Shown in pieces: positions 10,957 to 21,020 of a stretch of 32,884 nucleotides of DNA. The DNA is from an uncultured Pelagibacteraceae bacterium. Its GTDB lineage: Bacteria; Pseudomonadota; Alphaproteobacteria; Pelagibacterales; Pelagibacteraceae. The DNA lies in assembly GCA_902561465.1 (NCBI GenBank), contig CACEPH010000008.1, forward strand, positions 1-32,884, given 5' to 3'. Under the pieces are notes generated by a model that made no database searches, was not told where the DNA came from, and was given only the letters and a program-made list of their open reading frames with translations. Each line of letters opens with the position of its first letter. The first letter of the stretch is position 1. The translations under genes and the position numbers were made by a program.

Positions 10957-11049
10957 TTAGAATTAATTATATGATTATCAAATAAAAAGTTTATATTCCT
11001 TTTTATATCAGTTACTAATTTTTTTATATAGCTATTTAAAATAAATTTT
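10957..11049. promoter_or_regulatory. divergent intergenic region with a possible minus-strand promoter
   Basis: This 93-base AT-rich gap is the longest in the window and the only divergent one, so it must drive the plus-strand methyltransferase and at least the membrane gene on the minus strand. On the minus strand a perfect TATAAT occurs at 10971-10966, with no good -35 box 16-18 bases upstream. It lies only 9 bases before the ATG at 10956, which would give a leaderless or nearly leaderless message. On the plus strand TTTATA (11002-11007) and TATATA (11025-11030) are 17 bases apart but weak. In DNA this AT-rich, such matches arise by chance. Confidence 0.3.
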
Positions 11050-11856
11050 ATGTTAAAAATTTTAAATAAAATACAATTTTCCAAAGAAGAAAATAAAATG
11101 AAAAACATTGGAAATGTTGAAGCGGCAATAAAGCTATTTAAAGAAAGCAAATCTAAAAACTTAAAATTCTTGCTAAAAAAAAGATTTGATTGGATGAACG
11201 AATTTATCAAACCTAATGATTTTGGTGTAGAACTTGGTTCGGGCCCAGGATTTTCAAAAGAATTTATAAAAAGTAAAAATTTTAAAATTTCAGATTTAAG
11301 TAATCATGAACATCTTGACTATAAAAATATTGATGCTCAAAATACTAAATTTGATAGTGAAACTTTTGATTTTGTCATTGCTTCAAATATGATTCATCAT
11401 ATTCCATATCCAATTAAATTTTTCAGAGAGGTGAATAGAATTTTAAAAAAGGGAGGCAAATTAATAGTATTCGAATCCTATTGCTCAATCGCCTTTCAAT
11501 TAGCAACGATCATTATGAAACACGAAGGTTTTGATTTTACTATGAATGTTTGGGATGAAAAAGAACCAAAAAGTGATGAGCATGACATTTGGGCAGGTAA
11601 TATTGCTGTACCACATCTTATATTCGATAATAAAGATGATTTTAATAAAAATTTAGGAAACCATTTTGAAATAAAATATGAAAAGTTAACAGAATGTCTT
11701 ATTTTTTTAAATTCTGGTGGCGTTTCTTCTAAAACTTTTTATATACCTATGAATAATTTTTTTATCAAACTATTAGATATTATGGATTTAATCTTAACTA
11801 AATCTTTTCCAAAAATTTTTGCTATGGGGAGAAAACTCGTTTTAGTAAAAAAATAA
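11050..11856 (+). CDS. class I SAM-dependent methyltransferase (Methyltransf_11 type)
   Basis: A 268-residue protein with Rossmann-fold methyltransferase motifs: GVELGSGPGFS (motif I, SAM-binding glycine loop, about residues 58-68), DFVIASNMIHHI (motif II/post-II) and VNRILKKGGKLIVFESY (motif III). The small-molecule or glycan acceptor cannot be deduced. Two starts are possible: ATG at 11050, without a clear ribosome binding site, and ATG at 11098, preceded by AAAGAAGA at a reasonable distance. I keep the longer one because the intervening residues look coding, but confidence is modest. It is the only complete plus-strand gene in the window. It is divergent from the GT-C-like membrane protein and its stop is only 4 bases from the convergent mdh stop. 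Confidence 0.85.
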   Translation: MLKILNKIQFSKEENKMKNIGNVEAAIKLFKESKSKNLKFLLKKRFDWMNEFIKPNDFGVELGSGPGFSKEFIKSKNFKISDLSNHEHLDYKNIDAQNTKFDSETFDFVIASNMIHHIPYPIKFFREVNRILKKGGKLIVFESYCSIAFQLATIIMKHEGFDFTMNVWDEKEPKSDEHDIWAGNIAVPHLIFDNKDDFNKNLGNHFEIKYEKLTECLIFLNSGGVSSKTFYIPMNNFFIKLLDIMDLILTKSFPKIFAMGRKLVLVKK

Positions 11857-11860
11857 AAAT

Positions 11861-12802
11861 TTATAGTTCTGGATCTATCTTTTGTGCTGTTTTATATAAT
11901 TCTTGAACAGCCTTAATTGATAAATTAAATTGTTCTTTTTCCTTATCAGATAGCTTAACTTCTACAACTTTTTCTACTCCATTTTTTCCAATTATTACAG
12001 GAACACCTGCATATAAATTTTTTACGCCATACTCTCCATTAAGATAGCTTGCGCAGGGCAGAGTTTTTTTCATATCCTTAATGTAAGATTCTGCCATTTC
12101 TACTCCTGAAGCTGCTGGAGCGTAATATGCTGAACCTTTTTCTAAAAATTTTATAATTTCAGCACCACCTTTTCGGGTCCTATCAATTATCTTTTCTAAT
12201 TTCACATCTTTAATTAATTGCTTTAATGGTTTGCCATTAACTGTTGTGTGATCTGGTAATGGTACCATTGTGTCTCCGTGCCCACCTAAAACTAAAGTGT
12301 TTATATCTTTAACAGGAACCTTGAGTTCCTGAGATAAAAAATATTTAAATCTTGAAGAATCTAAAATTCCAGCCATCCCTACAACTTTATTCTTTGGTAA
12401 GCCTGAATACTTTTGTAGCGCCATGACTATAATATCTAGGGGATTTGTAATACAAATAACAAAAGCATTAGGAGAATTTTTTTTTATCCCTTCGCTTACC
12501 TGTTTTATTATTTTTAAATTAGTTCCCAATAAATCATCTCTACTCATTCCTGGTTTTCTAGGAACGCCAGCTGTAATTATGATTACATCAGAATTTTTTA
12601 TATCTTCATAATTACTAGTTCCTATAAGATTAACATCAAAACCATCAACTGAGGTGGATTGAGCTATATCTAAAGCTTTACCTTTTGCAACGTCCTCGGA
12701 TACATCAAAAAGAACAACATCTGCAAGTTCTTTAACGCTGATAAGATGAGCAAGTGTTCCGCCGATTTGACCAGCTCCTATTAATGAAATTTTTTTTTTC
12801 AT
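11861..12802 (-). CDS. mdh: malate dehydrogenase (NAD-dependent, LDH-like type)
   Basis: A 313-residue enzyme that oxidises malate to oxaloacetate with NAD+. Visible are the NAD loop GAGQIGG (residues 9-15) with Asp33 for the adenosine ribose (NAD, not NADP), the mobile substrate loop [14 protein letters not shown] with the malate-discriminating Arg82 and Arg88, Asp148/Arg151 in ILDSSR, and the catalytic His175 in [10 protein letters not shown]. This is the lactate-dehydrogenase-like MDH found in alphaproteobacteria, where it typically neighbours sdh and suc genes. It starts 5 bases after the mmsA stop, so it is probably the last gene of the asd-sdhCDAB-mmsA-mdh transcript. The methyltransferase converges on it with a 4-base gap and no visible terminator hairpin. 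Confidence 0.96.
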   Translation of the reverse strand: MKKKISLIGAGQIGGTLAHLISVKELADVVLFDVSEDVAKGKALDIAQSTSVDGFDVNLIGTSNYEDIKNSDVIIITAGVPRKPGMSRDDLLGTNLKIIKQVSEGIKKNSPNAFVICITNPLDIIVMALQKYSGLPKNKVVGMAGILDSSRFKYFLSQELKVPVKDINTLVLGGHGDTMVPLPDHTTVNGKPLKQLIKDVKLEKIIDRTRKGGAEIIKFLEKGSAYYAPAASGVEMAESYIKDMKKTLPCASYLNGEYGVKNLYAGVPVIIGKNGVEKVVEVKLSDKEKEQFNLSIKAVQELYKTAQKIDPEL

Positions 12803-12807
12803 ATAAG

Positions 12808-14301
12808 TTATTTCAATGTTGGCATTACAAAATCAGGATCAGTTTTTATTCCAGAAGGCCATTTTGAAGTTATAGTTTTTAATTTTGTATAAAATCTAAC
12901 TCCCTCAGGTCCATGCATATGTTGATCTCCAAATAAGGATCTTTTCCAACCTCCGAAAGAATGATAAGCAACTGGCACTGGTATCGGTATGTTTATACCA
13001 ACCATTCCAATTTTAATTTTACTAGCAAAAGTTCTTCCAACATCACCATCGCGAGTATATATACTTGTTCCGTTTCCAAACTCATGATCGTTTACCAAAT
13101 TTACAGCAGATTCAAAGTCTTTTACTCTAACAACTGAAAGCACAGGGCCAAATATTTCTTCTTTGTAAATTCTCATTTTTTTTTCCACATTATCAAATAA
13201 ACATCCGCCAATATAAAATCCTTTTTCATAGCCTTGCAGTTTTATGTTTCTTCCATCGACAACAAGTTTTGCACCTTCTTTTACTCCAAGGTCAACATAT
13301 CCTCTAACTTTTTCTAAATGTTCTTTTGTAACTAATGGTCCCATTTCTGAATTTTTATCTAAACCAGGACCTATTTTTAATGATTCAACTTTTTTAGCAA
13401 GTTTGTTTACAAGTTCATTTCCAACTTTACCAACTGCTACTGCAACTGATTGGGCCATACATCTTTCGCCGGCAGACCCATATGCTGCACCCATTAAGCC
13501 ATTAACTGCTTGATCAAGATCGCAATCTGGCATTACAACACAATGATTTTTTGCTCCACCTAAAGCTTGAACTCGTTTTTCATTTTTAGCAGCATTTTCA
13601 TAAATATATTTTGCAATTGGTGTAGATCCAACAAAGCTTATAGCTGCTACATCTTTATTTGTTAATAATGCATCAACTGCTTCTTTATCTCCGTTAACAA
13701 CATTAAAAACTCCATCAGGTAATCCAGCTTCTTTAAATAATTCTGCTAGTTTGATCGAGCAAGAAGGATCTTTTTCTGAGGGCTTTAACACAAATGTATT
13801 TCCACAAGCTATAGCAATTGGGAACATCCACATCGGAACCATTGCAGGAAAATTAAAAGGTGTAATACCAGCACAAACTCCTAGCGGCTGTCTAATTGAC
13901 CAGCTATCAACATCAGTTCCAACATTTTCAGTAAATTCTCCTTTAAGGAGATGAGGTATCCCACATGCAAACTCAACAACTTCTAAACCTCTTGTTAATG
14001 AACCCTTGGCATCTTCATAAACCTTTCCATGCTCTAAAACTATAAGCTTTGTTAATTCGTCTGAATTTTTTTCTATTAATTCTTTAAATTTAAATATAAC
14101 TCTTGCTCTCTGTGCGGGTGGCTTTTTGGACCATTCTATAAATGCTTTTTTTGCTTTTTCGACTGCTAAGTTTAAATCAGCTTTGGAAGCCAAGTTAACT
14201 TCAGCAATTTGTTCACCCGTGGCTGGATTAAATACCTTGGACGTTTTTTTCGAAGATCCTTTGGTTATTTTTCCATTTATAAAATGTTCAATTAAATTCA
14301 T
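12808..14301 (-). CDS. mmsA: methylmalonate-semialdehyde dehydrogenase (CoA-acylating)
   Basis: A 497-residue aldehyde dehydrogenase superfamily member, matching the CoA-dependent MMSDH group. That group turns methylmalonate semialdehyde or malonate semialdehyde plus CoA and NAD+ into propionyl-CoA or acetyl-CoA with release of CO2. Landmarks are [20 protein letters not shown] (residues 141-160), [21 protein letters not shown], and ALGGAKNH (247-254), where hydrolytic ALDHs have the general-base glutamate; its replacement is characteristic of the acylating enzymes. The catalytic Cys281 is in [10 protein letters not shown]. It sits between sdhB (28-base gap) and mdh (5 bases), an unusual place among TCA genes, probably linking valine, inositol or C3 acid breakdown to the cycle. 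Confidence 0.93.
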   Translation of the reverse strand: MNLIEHFINGKITKGSSKKTSKVFNPATGEQIAEVNLASKADLNLAVEKAKKAFIEWSKKPPAQRARVIFKFKELIEKNSDELTKLIVLEHGKVYEDAKGSLTRGLEVVEFACGIPHLLKGEFTENVGTDVDSWSIRQPLGVCAGITPFNFPAMVPMWMFPIAIACGNTFVLKPSEKDPSCSIKLAELFKEAGLPDGVFNVVNGDKEAVDALLTNKDVAAISFVGSTPIAKYIYENAAKNEKRVQALGGAKNHCVVMPDCDLDQAVNGLMGAAYGSAGERCMAQSVAVAVGKVGNELVNKLAKKVESLKIGPGLDKNSEMGPLVTKEHLEKVRGYVDLGVKEGAKLVVDGRNIKLQGYEKGFYIGGCLFDNVEKKMRIYKEEIFGPVLSVVRVKDFESAVNLVNDHEFGNGTSIYTRDGDVGRTFASKIKIGMVGINIPIPVPVAYHSFGGWKRSLFGDQHMHGPEGVRFYTKLKTITSKWPSGIKTDPDFVMPTLK

Positions 14302-14329
14302 TTCTATTTAAAATGATTTAATTAAGCTT

Positions 14330-15106
14330 CTAGCTTGTTGCAAGCATTTTTTTAATTGATCCTATGGCCTTTGCTGGATTTAAGCCTTTTGGACACGAAC
14401 TTGTGCAGTTCATTATAGTATGACACCTATATAATTTAAGTTTGTCAGCTACCATTTTTAATCTTTCCTTTTTTTCTTCATCTCTGCTATCAGAAATCCA
14501 ACGATAGGCTTGAAGCAAAACAGCTGGACCTAAATAGCTCTCTCCATTCCACCAATAGCTTGGACAAGAAGTTGAGCAACAGGCACACATAATACATTCA
14601 TATAAGCCATCAAGTTTTTCTCTATTTTCTTTAGATTGGCTAATTTCATTTTTTTTTGATGTAGATTTTTTAAACTTTAACCAAGGTTCTATTGATTCAT
14701 ATTGTTTGTATAAAGTGCTTAAGTCAGCTACCAAATCTTTTACAACTTTTAGATGAGGTAAAGGAAAAATGCGTAAATCTCCTTTTATATCTTTATGAGA
14801 TTTCATACATGATAAAGTATTAATCCCATCAACATTCATTGCGCAAGACCCGCACACGCCATGAGCGCATGATCTTCTAAATGTTAATGTTGAATCTATT
14901 TCATTTTTAATTTTATTTAAAATATCTAAAACTTTATTTCCACATGAATTTAAATCTACCTCGAAAGTGTCTTCTCTTGGATTTTCATTTTTTGTGGGGT
15001 CCCATCTATAAACGTGAACTACTTTTAAATTTGAAGATCCGGTTTTATCCTTAAAATATTTCCCTTTTAAAATTTTAGAATTTTTAGGGAGATTAAATTG
15101 TACCAT
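14330..15106 (-). CDS. sdhB: succinate dehydrogenase iron-sulfur subunit
   Basis: A 258-residue electron-transfer subunit that passes electrons from the SdhA flavin to ubiquinone. The [2Fe-2S] cysteines are 80, 85, 88 and 100 ([14 protein letters not shown]...LSC). The [4Fe-4S] set is in CIMCACC (Cys171, 174, 177) with Cys238, and the [3Fe-4S] set is Cys181, Cys228 and Cys234 ([17 protein letters not shown]). All positions expected for the family are present. The start codon overlaps the sdhA stop by one base (TAATG), as at the sdhD/sdhA junction, indicating coupled translation of the complex II subunits. Confidence 0.98.
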   Translation of the reverse strand: MVQFNLPKNSKILKGKYFKDKTGSSNLKVVHVYRWDPTKNENPREDTFEVDLNSCGNKVLDILNKIKNEIDSTLTFRRSCAHGVCGSCAMNVDGINTLSCMKSHKDIKGDLRIFPLPHLKVVKDLVADLSTLYKQYESIEPWLKFKKSTSKKNEISQSKENREKLDGLYECIMCACCSTSCPSYWWNGESYLGPAVLLQAYRWISDSRDEEKKERLKMVADKLKLYRCHTIMNCTSSCPKGLNPAKAIGSIKKMLATS

Positions 15107-16881
15107 TAATAAACTCTCTCTTTTGGCGGAAAAGTTTGAACATCATTAGTCAAAGTTGATAAATTAACTGCACGATAATTAATTTTAACTTCTTTTCCAT
15201 CGTGCCAACTTAAAGTATGTTTCATATAATTTTCATCATCTCTCTTAGGGAAATCTTCTCTTGCGTGCGCTCCCCGACTTTCTTTTCTATGGAACGCAGA
15301 CTCCATTGTAGTAATTGCTTGGCGAATTAAATTATCAAATTCCAATGTTTCCATTAAATCAGTATTAAAAACTAAAGACTTATCTTTTACGCATACAGAA
15401 TCCATTCCAACTAAAGGTTTTTTAATTTCTTTAGTTCCCTCCTTTAATGTTTTCTCTGTCCTAAATACTGCACATTTTGATTGCATTGTTTTTTGCATTG
15501 ATAGTCTCAACTCGGATGTTTTATTAGATCCATTTCCGTTTCTTAATTTATCAAATCTGCTAAGAGATTTATCTGTTTCATTTTTAGAAATTTCTTCATG
15601 AGGAGAATTAGGTTTTACAATTTCTGTAGCTCTTCTGGCTGCCGCTTTACCAAAAACTACTAGATCAATTAATGAATTTGAACCAAGTCTATTTGCACCG
15701 TGCACCGAAACACATGCAGCTTCTCCTATTGCCATTAATCCAGGTACTGTTTTCTCACTACCATTAGAAGTTAAAACTTCTGCTTTATAATTTGTTGGTA
15801 TTCCTCCCATGTTATAATGCACGGTGGGTACAACAGGTATTGCTTCCTTTGTTACATCTCTGTGAACAAAAGTTTCCACTGATTCTGAGATACCAGGTAA
15901 ACGATTTTCTATAATTTTTGGATCTATATGATCAATATGTAAATGCAAATGATCTTTATTTTCTCCTATTCCTCTACCTTCATTAATTTCTATAGCCATT
16001 GATCTGCTTACAACATCTCTTGATGCAAGATCTTTAGCTGTAGGAGCATATTTTTCCATAAAACGCTCACCTTTAGAATTTAGCAAGAATCCTCCTTCAC
16101 CTCTAACAGCTTCTGAAATTAAACAACCAATTCCATAAAGACCGGTCGGGTGAAATTGAACAAACTCCATATCTTGTAATGGCAATCCTGCTCGTAAAAC
16201 CATACCATTCCCATCTCCTGTACATGTGTGTGCAGCGGTAGCAGAATAATAAATTTTACCATAACCCCCTGTAGCTAAAATAGTAATATGTGATCTAAAT
16301 CGATGAATTGTTCCATCATTTAAATTCCATGCAAGAACGCCTTTGCATTCACCATTTTTCATTAATAAATCTAATGCAAAATATTCAATAAAAAATTCTG
16401 TCTTATGTTTAAGAGCTTGTCCGTACAAAGTATGTAATATTGCATGCCCCGTTCTGTCTGCGGCTGCACACGTTCTTTGAATTGGTTCATTGCCATAATT
16501 TTTTGTCATACCTCCAAAAGCTCTTTGATATATTTTTCCATCTTTGGTTCTACTAAACGGTACCCCATAATGTTCGAGCTCAATAACGGCTTGTGGAGCT
16601 TCTTTGCAAAGATATTCGATGCAATCCTGATCTCCTAACCAATCAGACCCTTTTACTGTATCGTACATATGCCAACGCCAATCGTCTTCTCCTGCATTTC
16701 CTAAAGCTGCAGAAATTCCTCCTTGTGCGGCAGCTGTATGGCTTCTTGTTGGAAAAACTTTAGAAACACATGCTGTTTTTAAACCAGATTCACTTAATCC
16801 AACAGCAGCTCTTAGCCCAGCACCTCCTGCTCCCACGACTAAAACATCGTATTCATGATCAATTATTTTATATGTGCTCAT
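15106..16881 (-). CDS. sdhA: succinate dehydrogenase flavoprotein subunit
   Basis: A 591-residue catalytic subunit that oxidises succinate to fumarate at the membrane face. The FAD-binding [12 protein letters not shown] is at residues 15-26, and covalent FAD attachment is expected at His48 in [12 protein letters not shown]. Substrate-binding HPTGLYG and EAVRGEGG (catalytic arginine) are present, as are [20 protein letters not shown] and the C-terminal [10 protein letters not shown]. Length matches proteobacterial SdhA (588-600). It overlaps the sdhD stop and the sdhB start by one base each. Confidence 0.98.
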   Translation of the reverse strand: MSTYKIIDHEYDVLVVGAGGAGLRAAVGLSESGLKTACVSKVFPTRSHTAAAQGGISAALGNAGEDDWRWHMYDTVKGSDWLGDQDCIEYLCKEAPQAVIELEHYGVPFSRTKDGKIYQRAFGGMTKNYGNEPIQRTCAAADRTGHAILHTLYGQALKHKTEFFIEYFALDLLMKNGECKGVLAWNLNDGTIHRFRSHITILATGGYGKIYYSATAAHTCTGDGNGMVLRAGLPLQDMEFVQFHPTGLYGIGCLISEAVRGEGGFLLNSKGERFMEKYAPTAKDLASRDVVSRSMAIEINEGRGIGENKDHLHLHIDHIDPKIIENRLPGISESVETFVHRDVTKEAIPVVPTVHYNMGGIPTNYKAEVLTSNGSEKTVPGLMAIGEAACVSVHGANRLGSNSLIDLVVFGKAAARRATEIVKPNSPHEEISKNETDKSLSRFDKLRNGNGSNKTSELRLSMQKTMQSKCAVFRTEKTLKEGTKEIKKPLVGMDSVCVKDKSLVFNTDLMETLEFDNLIRQAITTMESAFHRKESRGAHAREDFPKRDDENYMKHTLSWHDGKEVKINYRAVNLSTLTNDVQTFPPKERVY

Positions 16882-17204
16882 TAAATTTTATATATAAATA
16901 AAATTAAAATTGTTAAAGGAATTATTATACTCAATATTGTAACCAAAAGATTTGCGACATTTTTGATTTTTTTATTATGAATATAGTCTTCAAAAATCTC
17001 ACCTAAACTAATTTTGGCATGAAAAAAACCAACAAAAAATACTATGATTGTTAAAAATCCAAATAATGGATTTTTAAAAAAATAAATGGCTTCTGAATAA
17101 TTTTTTGTTGAAAGTGAAATTAATGAAAAATAGAGCCAAACATATAATGGTGCTAAAATTATTGCACTTATCCTATGTAAAATCCATTTTCGCGTTTCGT
17201 TCAT
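16881..17204 (-). CDS. sdhD: succinate dehydrogenase membrane anchor subunit SdhD
   Basis: A 107-residue protein with three hydrophobic helices. The N-terminus [11 protein letters not shown] is the conserved cytoplasmic start of the SdhD family, and [16 protein letters not shown] contains His62 at the heme b ligand position and Tyr74 twelve residues later, the spacing of the quinone-site tyrosine in E. coli SdhD. With SdhC it anchors the complex in the inner membrane and holds heme and the ubiquinone site. It starts one base before the end of sdhC and its stop overlaps the sdhA ATG. Confidence 0.92.
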   Translation of the reverse strand: MNETRKWILHRISAIILAPLYVWLYFSLISLSTKNYSEAIYFFKNPLFGFLTIIVFFVGFFHAKISLGEIFEDYIHNKKIKNVANLLVTILSIIIPLTILILFIYKI

Positions 17205-17591
17205 TTAAATAAAACCTCTTGCTAATAGCCAAAATATAATTGTCATAATTAAAGATGAAACAATTACAACTATCCCAGAAATATTTGCAGTTTTAATTTC
17301 AAATCCATAGCCTAGATCCCAAAATAGGTGTCTTAGGCCGCTTAATAAATGGAAACTCATAGACCAAGTAAATCCAATTAATATAAATTTTCCAAAAAAA
17401 CTATTAATTATTAATAAAAATAATTCGTAATTACTTTCACCTAAACTTAAAAGTATCAACCAAAAAAATATTAAGGACAATGCTAGTAGATTTATAACGC
17501 CTGAAATTCTGTGCGCTATTGAAAGCAAAGATGATATTTGCCATCTATAAATTTGAAGATGAGGTGATAATGGATTGTTTGAATCAATCAT
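17205..17591 (-). CDS. sdhC: succinate dehydrogenase cytochrome b556 subunit SdhC
   Basis: A 128-residue three-helix membrane subunit. It shows the SdhC signature NPLSPHLQIYRWQ (residues 6-18), followed by SIAHRISG and, before the third helix, FHLLSGLRHLFWDLGYG, with His81 in the axial heme ligand position. The order sdhC-sdhD-sdhA-sdhB is the standard one. It lies 3 bases downstream of asd, so the sdh genes here appear to be read through from asd, with no room for a promoter in between unless it lies in the asd coding sequence. Confidence 0.95.
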   Translation of the reverse strand: MIDSNNPLSPHLQIYRWQISSLLSIAHRISGVINLLALSLIFFWLILLSLGESNYELFLLIINSFFGKFILIGFTWSMSFHLLSGLRHLFWDLGYGFEIKTANISGIVVIVSSLIMTIIFWLLARGFI

Positions 17592-17594
17592 TAT

Positions 17595-18599
17595 TTACTT
17601 AATATATTTTTTAATCAAAGCATTTGCAATTTGAACAGCATTTAGAGCAGCACCTTTAAGCAAATTGTCTGATACTATCCACATATTTATAGAATTTTTT
17701 TGTGTCTGATCATCTCGTATTCTTGAAATGTATGTTACAAAGTCACCGCTTGATTCAACTGGTGTGATATAACCTCCATCTTTGGTTTCATCTACAACTT
17801 TACATCCAGATGCTTTTTCTAAACATTTTCTAACTTTTTTAGCATCAACTTCAGAGCCAAATTCAATATTCACTGATTCTGCGTGCCCAACAAACACAGG
17901 AACTCTGACGCACGTTGCACTTAAAGATATGTTTGGATCTAAAATTTTTTTTGTCTCAACAGTCATTTTCCATTCTTCTTTTGTATAACGATCTTCCATA
18001 AAAGAATCTATGTGTGGAATAACATTAAAAGCTATTTGTTTTGTAAAATTTTTTGAACTTACTTCTTTTTTATCTAAAACTTTTTTACTTTGTTCTTCTA
18101 ATTCATTCATATGAGCATTTCCTGCACCCGATACAGATTGATAAGTTGAAACAATGACTCTTTTAATTTTAAATTGATCATGCAAAGGTTTTAGAGCTAA
18201 AACTAATTGAATAGTTGAACAATTGGCATTAGAAATAATATTTTTATTTTTATAGTTTTTTAAAGTATCCTCGTTGACTTCTGGAACCACTAAAGGAATT
18301 TCTTTATCCATTCTAAAAATTTTTGAATTATCAATTACAATAGTTTTTTTTGCAGCAATAGGTGCCCATTTTTCTGCTATAGTGCTTCCAGCTGAAAAGA
18401 AAGCTATTTTCACTTTTGAAAAATCAAAATCACTAAGACCTACAATAGAATAGGTTTTTCCTTTAAAAGTTATTTTTTTTCCAATGCTTTTATCGGAAGC
18501 AATAAGATATAAATCACTAAATTCAAAATTTAGTTTTTCTATAACTTCTAAAAGTTTTCTACCGACGTTCCCTGTCGCTCCAACAATTGCTATATTCAT
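17595..18599 (-). CDS. asd: aspartate-semialdehyde dehydrogenase
   Basis: A 334-residue enzyme that reduces aspartyl phosphate to aspartate semialdehyde with NADPH, the branch point to lysine/diaminopimelate, threonine and methionine. The NADP loop IVGATGNVGRKLLE is at residues 4-17, the catalytic Cys127 in SNANCSTIQ, SVSGAGNAH follows it, and the C-terminal half has RVPVFVGHAESVN with the acid/base histidine. Length is usual (330-345). It is separated from the upstream GNAT gene by 45 bases holding no recognisable promoter or hairpin, and it is directly followed by sdhC. Confidence 0.96.
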   Translation of the reverse strand: MNIAIVGATGNVGRKLLEVIEKLNFEFSDLYLIASDKSIGKKITFKGKTYSIVGLSDFDFSKVKIAFFSAGSTIAEKWAPIAAKKTIVIDNSKIFRMDKEIPLVVPEVNEDTLKNYKNKNIISNANCSTIQLVLALKPLHDQFKIKRVIVSTYQSVSGAGNAHMNELEEQSKKVLDKKEVSSKNFTKQIAFNVIPHIDSFMEDRYTKEEWKMTVETKKILDPNISLSATCVRVPVFVGHAESVNIEFGSEVDAKKVRKCLEKASGCKVVDETKDGGYITPVESSGDFVTYISRIRDDQTQKNSINMWIVSDNLLKGAALNAVQIANALIKKYIK

Positions 18600-18644
18600 A
18601 TAAGTAAAGTATTACTATTGTTTTGTAACCAATTCTAGAACATT

Positions 18645-19127
18645 TCAAGCTTTTTCTAAGACTATTGAATTATCAATTTGTTTTGATGGTATTTTCCAAT
18701 ATTTTTTAAGTAATAAATTTGTTTCATCTTTTGAATGAGTAATAAAACCAAATTTTTCATAAAATCGAATTGCCCAAGTAGCATTCTTCCAAGTACCAAC
18801 TAACAAACGCGAGTTTTTATTTTTTTTTAATAAATACTCTAGTAATGCGCTTCCGACTCCTTTGCCTTGATGTGAAGATAAAGTATAAGCATGTCTTATA
18901 AGAATAACTTCTTTCACTTCTTGAACTCCTATGACTCCTACTAATTTCTCATTTTTATGATAACCAAACATATGAACTTGACTATTAAATTCATCGATTA
19001 ATTCTTGTTCGGACATGTAAGGATCGCGCCAACAATTATTCGGAATAACGCCTTTGTATTTTAGTGAAGCTTCATTAATAACATATAGGATTTTAGAAAT
19101 ATCACTTTTTGTGTATTCACTTATCAT
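18645..19127 (-). CDS. GNAT family N-acetyltransferase
   Basis: A 160-residue GNAT-fold protein. It begins [21 protein letters not shown], the usual first strand and helix of the family, and has the acetyl-CoA-binding motif [15 protein letters not shown] and the closing [11 protein letters not shown]. The substrate is unknown. The frame is open further upstream to an ATG at 19184, but that would run 68 bases into dmdA and adds lysine-rich residues not typical of the fold, so I place the start at 19127. This leaves an 11-base overlap with the dmdA 3' end. The overlap argues that it is co-translated with dmdA, yet nothing in the sequence ties it chemically to DMSP breakdown. Confidence 0.82.
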   Translation of the reverse strand: MISEYTKSDISKILYVINEASLKYKGVIPNNCWRDPYMSEQELIDEFNSQVHMFGYHKNEKLVGVIGVQEVKEVILIRHAYTLSSHQGKGVGSALLEYLLKKNKNSRLLVGTWKNATWAIRFYEKFGFITHSKDETNLLLKKYWKIPSKQIDNSIVLEKA

Positions 19128-20229
19128 TGAATGGTAAATCACAAATTGTACCTTTGGTTTTTTTATCACCAACTTCCAACTCAAAAGAAGTTTTTTTATC
19201 CCAATATTCTTTTTTTATCATTGCGATTCCTACCACTTTTTTGAAATGTGTTGAATAAACAGCTGATCTTAAATGCCCTACTAAACTTTTTCCATTTTGT
19301 AGAGAGCGCTCCTCCATCATTTCTATTTTATCTAAATCTATTTTAACACCCATAAGTTTTCTTTTAATGCCTGCTTTTGAAATTTGGACTAAAGCTTTTT
19401 TTCCCAAATAATTAATATCAGACTCGATATCTATATATTTATCAAATCCACACTCAAAGGGATTATCATTATTGTCGAAATCGTTACCACATGATAAAAG
19501 TCCACTTTCAATTCTTTCAATTAAATTTGGGCATCCAGGTTTTACGTTAAACTCTTTTCCAACTAGAAATAATTCGTCATATAAATTTAATCCTGCTTCT
19601 CGATTTTCTACATAAATTTCATATCCACCTTGTTTGGACCATCCTGAACGAGCTATAAAAAATTTGTTTCCTTTAAATTTAAAATAATCAAAACTAAAAA
19701 ATTTAAGTTCGGTTATTTTTTTACCAAAAACTTTTTCCATTAATTTAAATGATTTTGGTCCTTGAACAGCTAATATATTTACATCTGGTTCGCTAACTTC
19801 GGCTTGGAGTTTTAAACCGCTTGCTAGTCCCTTAGCATAAAGTCCTACATCTGAATCTGCTAATGATATCCACCACTTATTCTCATCTAATTTTAAAACA
19901 ATAGGATCATTTATCATTTTACCTTGTTCATCAATTATTGGAGCATAATAACATCTTCCAACTTTTGACTTTGAAAGATTTCTACAAGTCATTAGTTGTA
20001 CCAATTTTGCAGAATCTTTTCCTACTATCTGAACTTGTCTTTCAGCAGCAACATCCCAGACTTGGACGTGTTCCTTTAGGTGAGAGTACTCTTTTGCTGT
20101 TCCTTCAAATCCAGCAGGCAAAAGCATGTGATTATAAACAGTATAAGAAGTTAAGCCCTGATTCTCTATTCTGTTTGAAAAAGGAGTCCCTCTCAATCGT
20201 CTTGCTTTTGCAATATAAAATTTTTTCAT
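19117..20229 (-). CDS. dmdA: dimethylsulfoniopropionate (DMSP) demethylase
   Basis: A 370-residue member of the GcvT/aminomethyltransferase fold family, recognised as DmdA from close similarity to the Pelagibacter enzyme as I remember it: the opening [17 protein letters not shown], then [75 protein letters not shown] and [15 protein letters not shown]. DmdA transfers one methyl group of DMSP to tetrahydrofolate, giving methylmercaptopropionate (MMPA) and 5-methyl-THF. Glycine cleavage T-proteins share the fold but not this N-terminus, and the neighbouring CoA ligase, acyl-CoA dehydrogenase and MetF genes fit DMSP use. It lies 5 bases after the hydrolase gene and overlaps the GNAT gene. The identity should be confirmed by phylogeny, since GcvT-like paralogues are common in SAR11. 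Confidence 0.92.
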   Translation of the reverse strand: MKKFYIAKARRLRGTPFSNRIENQGLTSYTVYNHMLLPAGFEGTAKEYSHLKEHVQVWDVAAERQVQIVGKDSAKLVQLMTCRNLSKSKVGRCYYAPIIDEQGKMINDPIVLKLDENKWWISLADSDVGLYAKGLASGLKLQAEVSEPDVNILAVQGPKSFKLMEKVFGKKITELKFFSFDYFKFKGNKFFIARSGWSKQGGYEIYVENREAGLNLYDELFLVGKEFNVKPGCPNLIERIESGLLSCGNDFDNNDNPFECGFDKYIDIESDINYLGKKALVQISKAGIKRKLMGVKIDLDKIEMMEERSLQNGKSLVGHLRSAVYSTHFKKVVGIAMIKKEYWDKKTSFELEVGDKKTKGTICDLPFNDK

Positions 20230-20234
20230 AATTA

Positions 20235-21020
20235 TTATTTGTGATTTTTTTGTACAAAATTTTTGACAATTTCTCTCATTTCAAAAGCTTTTTCAAATAC
20301 AATCATATGACCACACTCTTTCAGTACCTCTAGTTGAGAATTTTTAATACTTTCAACCATTTTTTTTCCTTTTTCTAATGGGACCATCTTATCTTTGTCT
20401 CCTAATATACAAAGCGTGGGACAACTTATATTTGCCGCAGCTTTTAAACCATTTTTATAATCATTGCACGCTCTAAGATCTACTGCCAATCCTTCTTGGA
20501 CCTGTCTTGGTGAATTGATAATTTTTTGTACTGGGTTTCCTCCTATAAATTTTTTTACACCTTCATAACCCCATTTCATCATAAGCTCTACTGATTTCAT
20601 GTCACCTCCATCTGCATAATCAATTAAAGTAGGGTTAACTGGCAACTCATATGATCCACCAACAAGAACTAAACTTTTAATTAATTTTGGAAAACGAGAA
20701 GCAAACTCAAGTCCAACTAAACAGCCTTGGGAATGACCAATGAATGAAATTTCATTAATTTTTAATTTTTCCATGGATTTTTTAATCCATTCAGATATTC
20801 CTTCGATTGATTTTATTGCTGGTCCTTCAGAGCTACCATGACCAGGTAAATCTACAGACAAAACACTATAACCATTCGTGGAAAGAAATTGCTCATGTAA
20901 AGACCAAACTATGTGGGTAAGACCGCTACCGTGCATTAAAACAATTACCGGTTTCTTAACATCAAAATCTAATCCACCAGTAGATGCAAAAACATCTTTT
21001 TGGTCTACTTCGAAATTCAG
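20235..21020 (-). CDS. alpha/beta hydrolase, apparently started at a CTG codon
   Basis: An alpha/beta hydrolase with nucleophile motif GHSQG (Ser97 in this numbering), the acid in GDKDKMVP (about Asp210) and the histidine in ECGHMIVF (about His238). The first ATG at 20936 would start within the oxyanion strand at MHGSG and remove the first beta-strand. In-frame codons upstream continue with family-like sequence ([24 protein letters not shown]) and no stop until 21030-21032. The best start is CTG at 21020, preceded by AAGGAG at 5 bases and overlapping the dmdB TGA as CTGA. That gives 261 residues. The substrate is unknown; esterase or thioesterase is possible, for example on a CoA intermediate of the pathway, but this is only suggested by position between dmdB and dmdA. 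Confidence 0.85.
   Translation of the reverse strand: MNFEVDQKDVFASTGGLDFDVKKPVIVLMHGSGLTHIVWSLHEQFLSTNGYSVLSVDLPGHGSSEGPAIKSIEGISEWIKKSMEKLKINEISFIGHSQGCLVGLEFASRFPKLIKSLVLVGGSYELPVNPTLIDYADGGDMKSVELMMKWGYEGVKKFIGGNPVQKIINSPRQVQEGLAVDLRACNDYKNGLKAAANISCPTLCILGDKDKMVPLEKGKKMVESIKNSQLEVLKECGHMIVFEKAFEMREIVKNFVQKNHK

Noticed and set aside
10953-11210. A minus-strand open frame of 85 residues across the divergent gap and into the methyltransferase.
   Set aside because: It lies antisense to a well-supported methyltransferase and has no family-like sequence; chance in AT-rich DNA.
11850-11875. Possible bidirectional terminator between the methyltransferase and mdh stops.
   Set aside because: Only 4 bases separate the stops, and the A/T-rich sequence shows no stem of G/C pairs.
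13244-14311. Several plus-strand open frames antisense to mmsA (for example 13244-13513), and similar ones opposite sucA, sucC, sucD, leuB and leuC.
   Set aside because: These shadow frames have no recognisable domains and sit opposite highly conserved enzymes.
19128-19184. N-terminal 19-residue extension of the GNAT protein to the ATG at 19184.
   Set aside because: It would overlap dmdA by 68 bases, and the GNAT fold starts at MISEYTKSD; the ATG at 19127 fits better.
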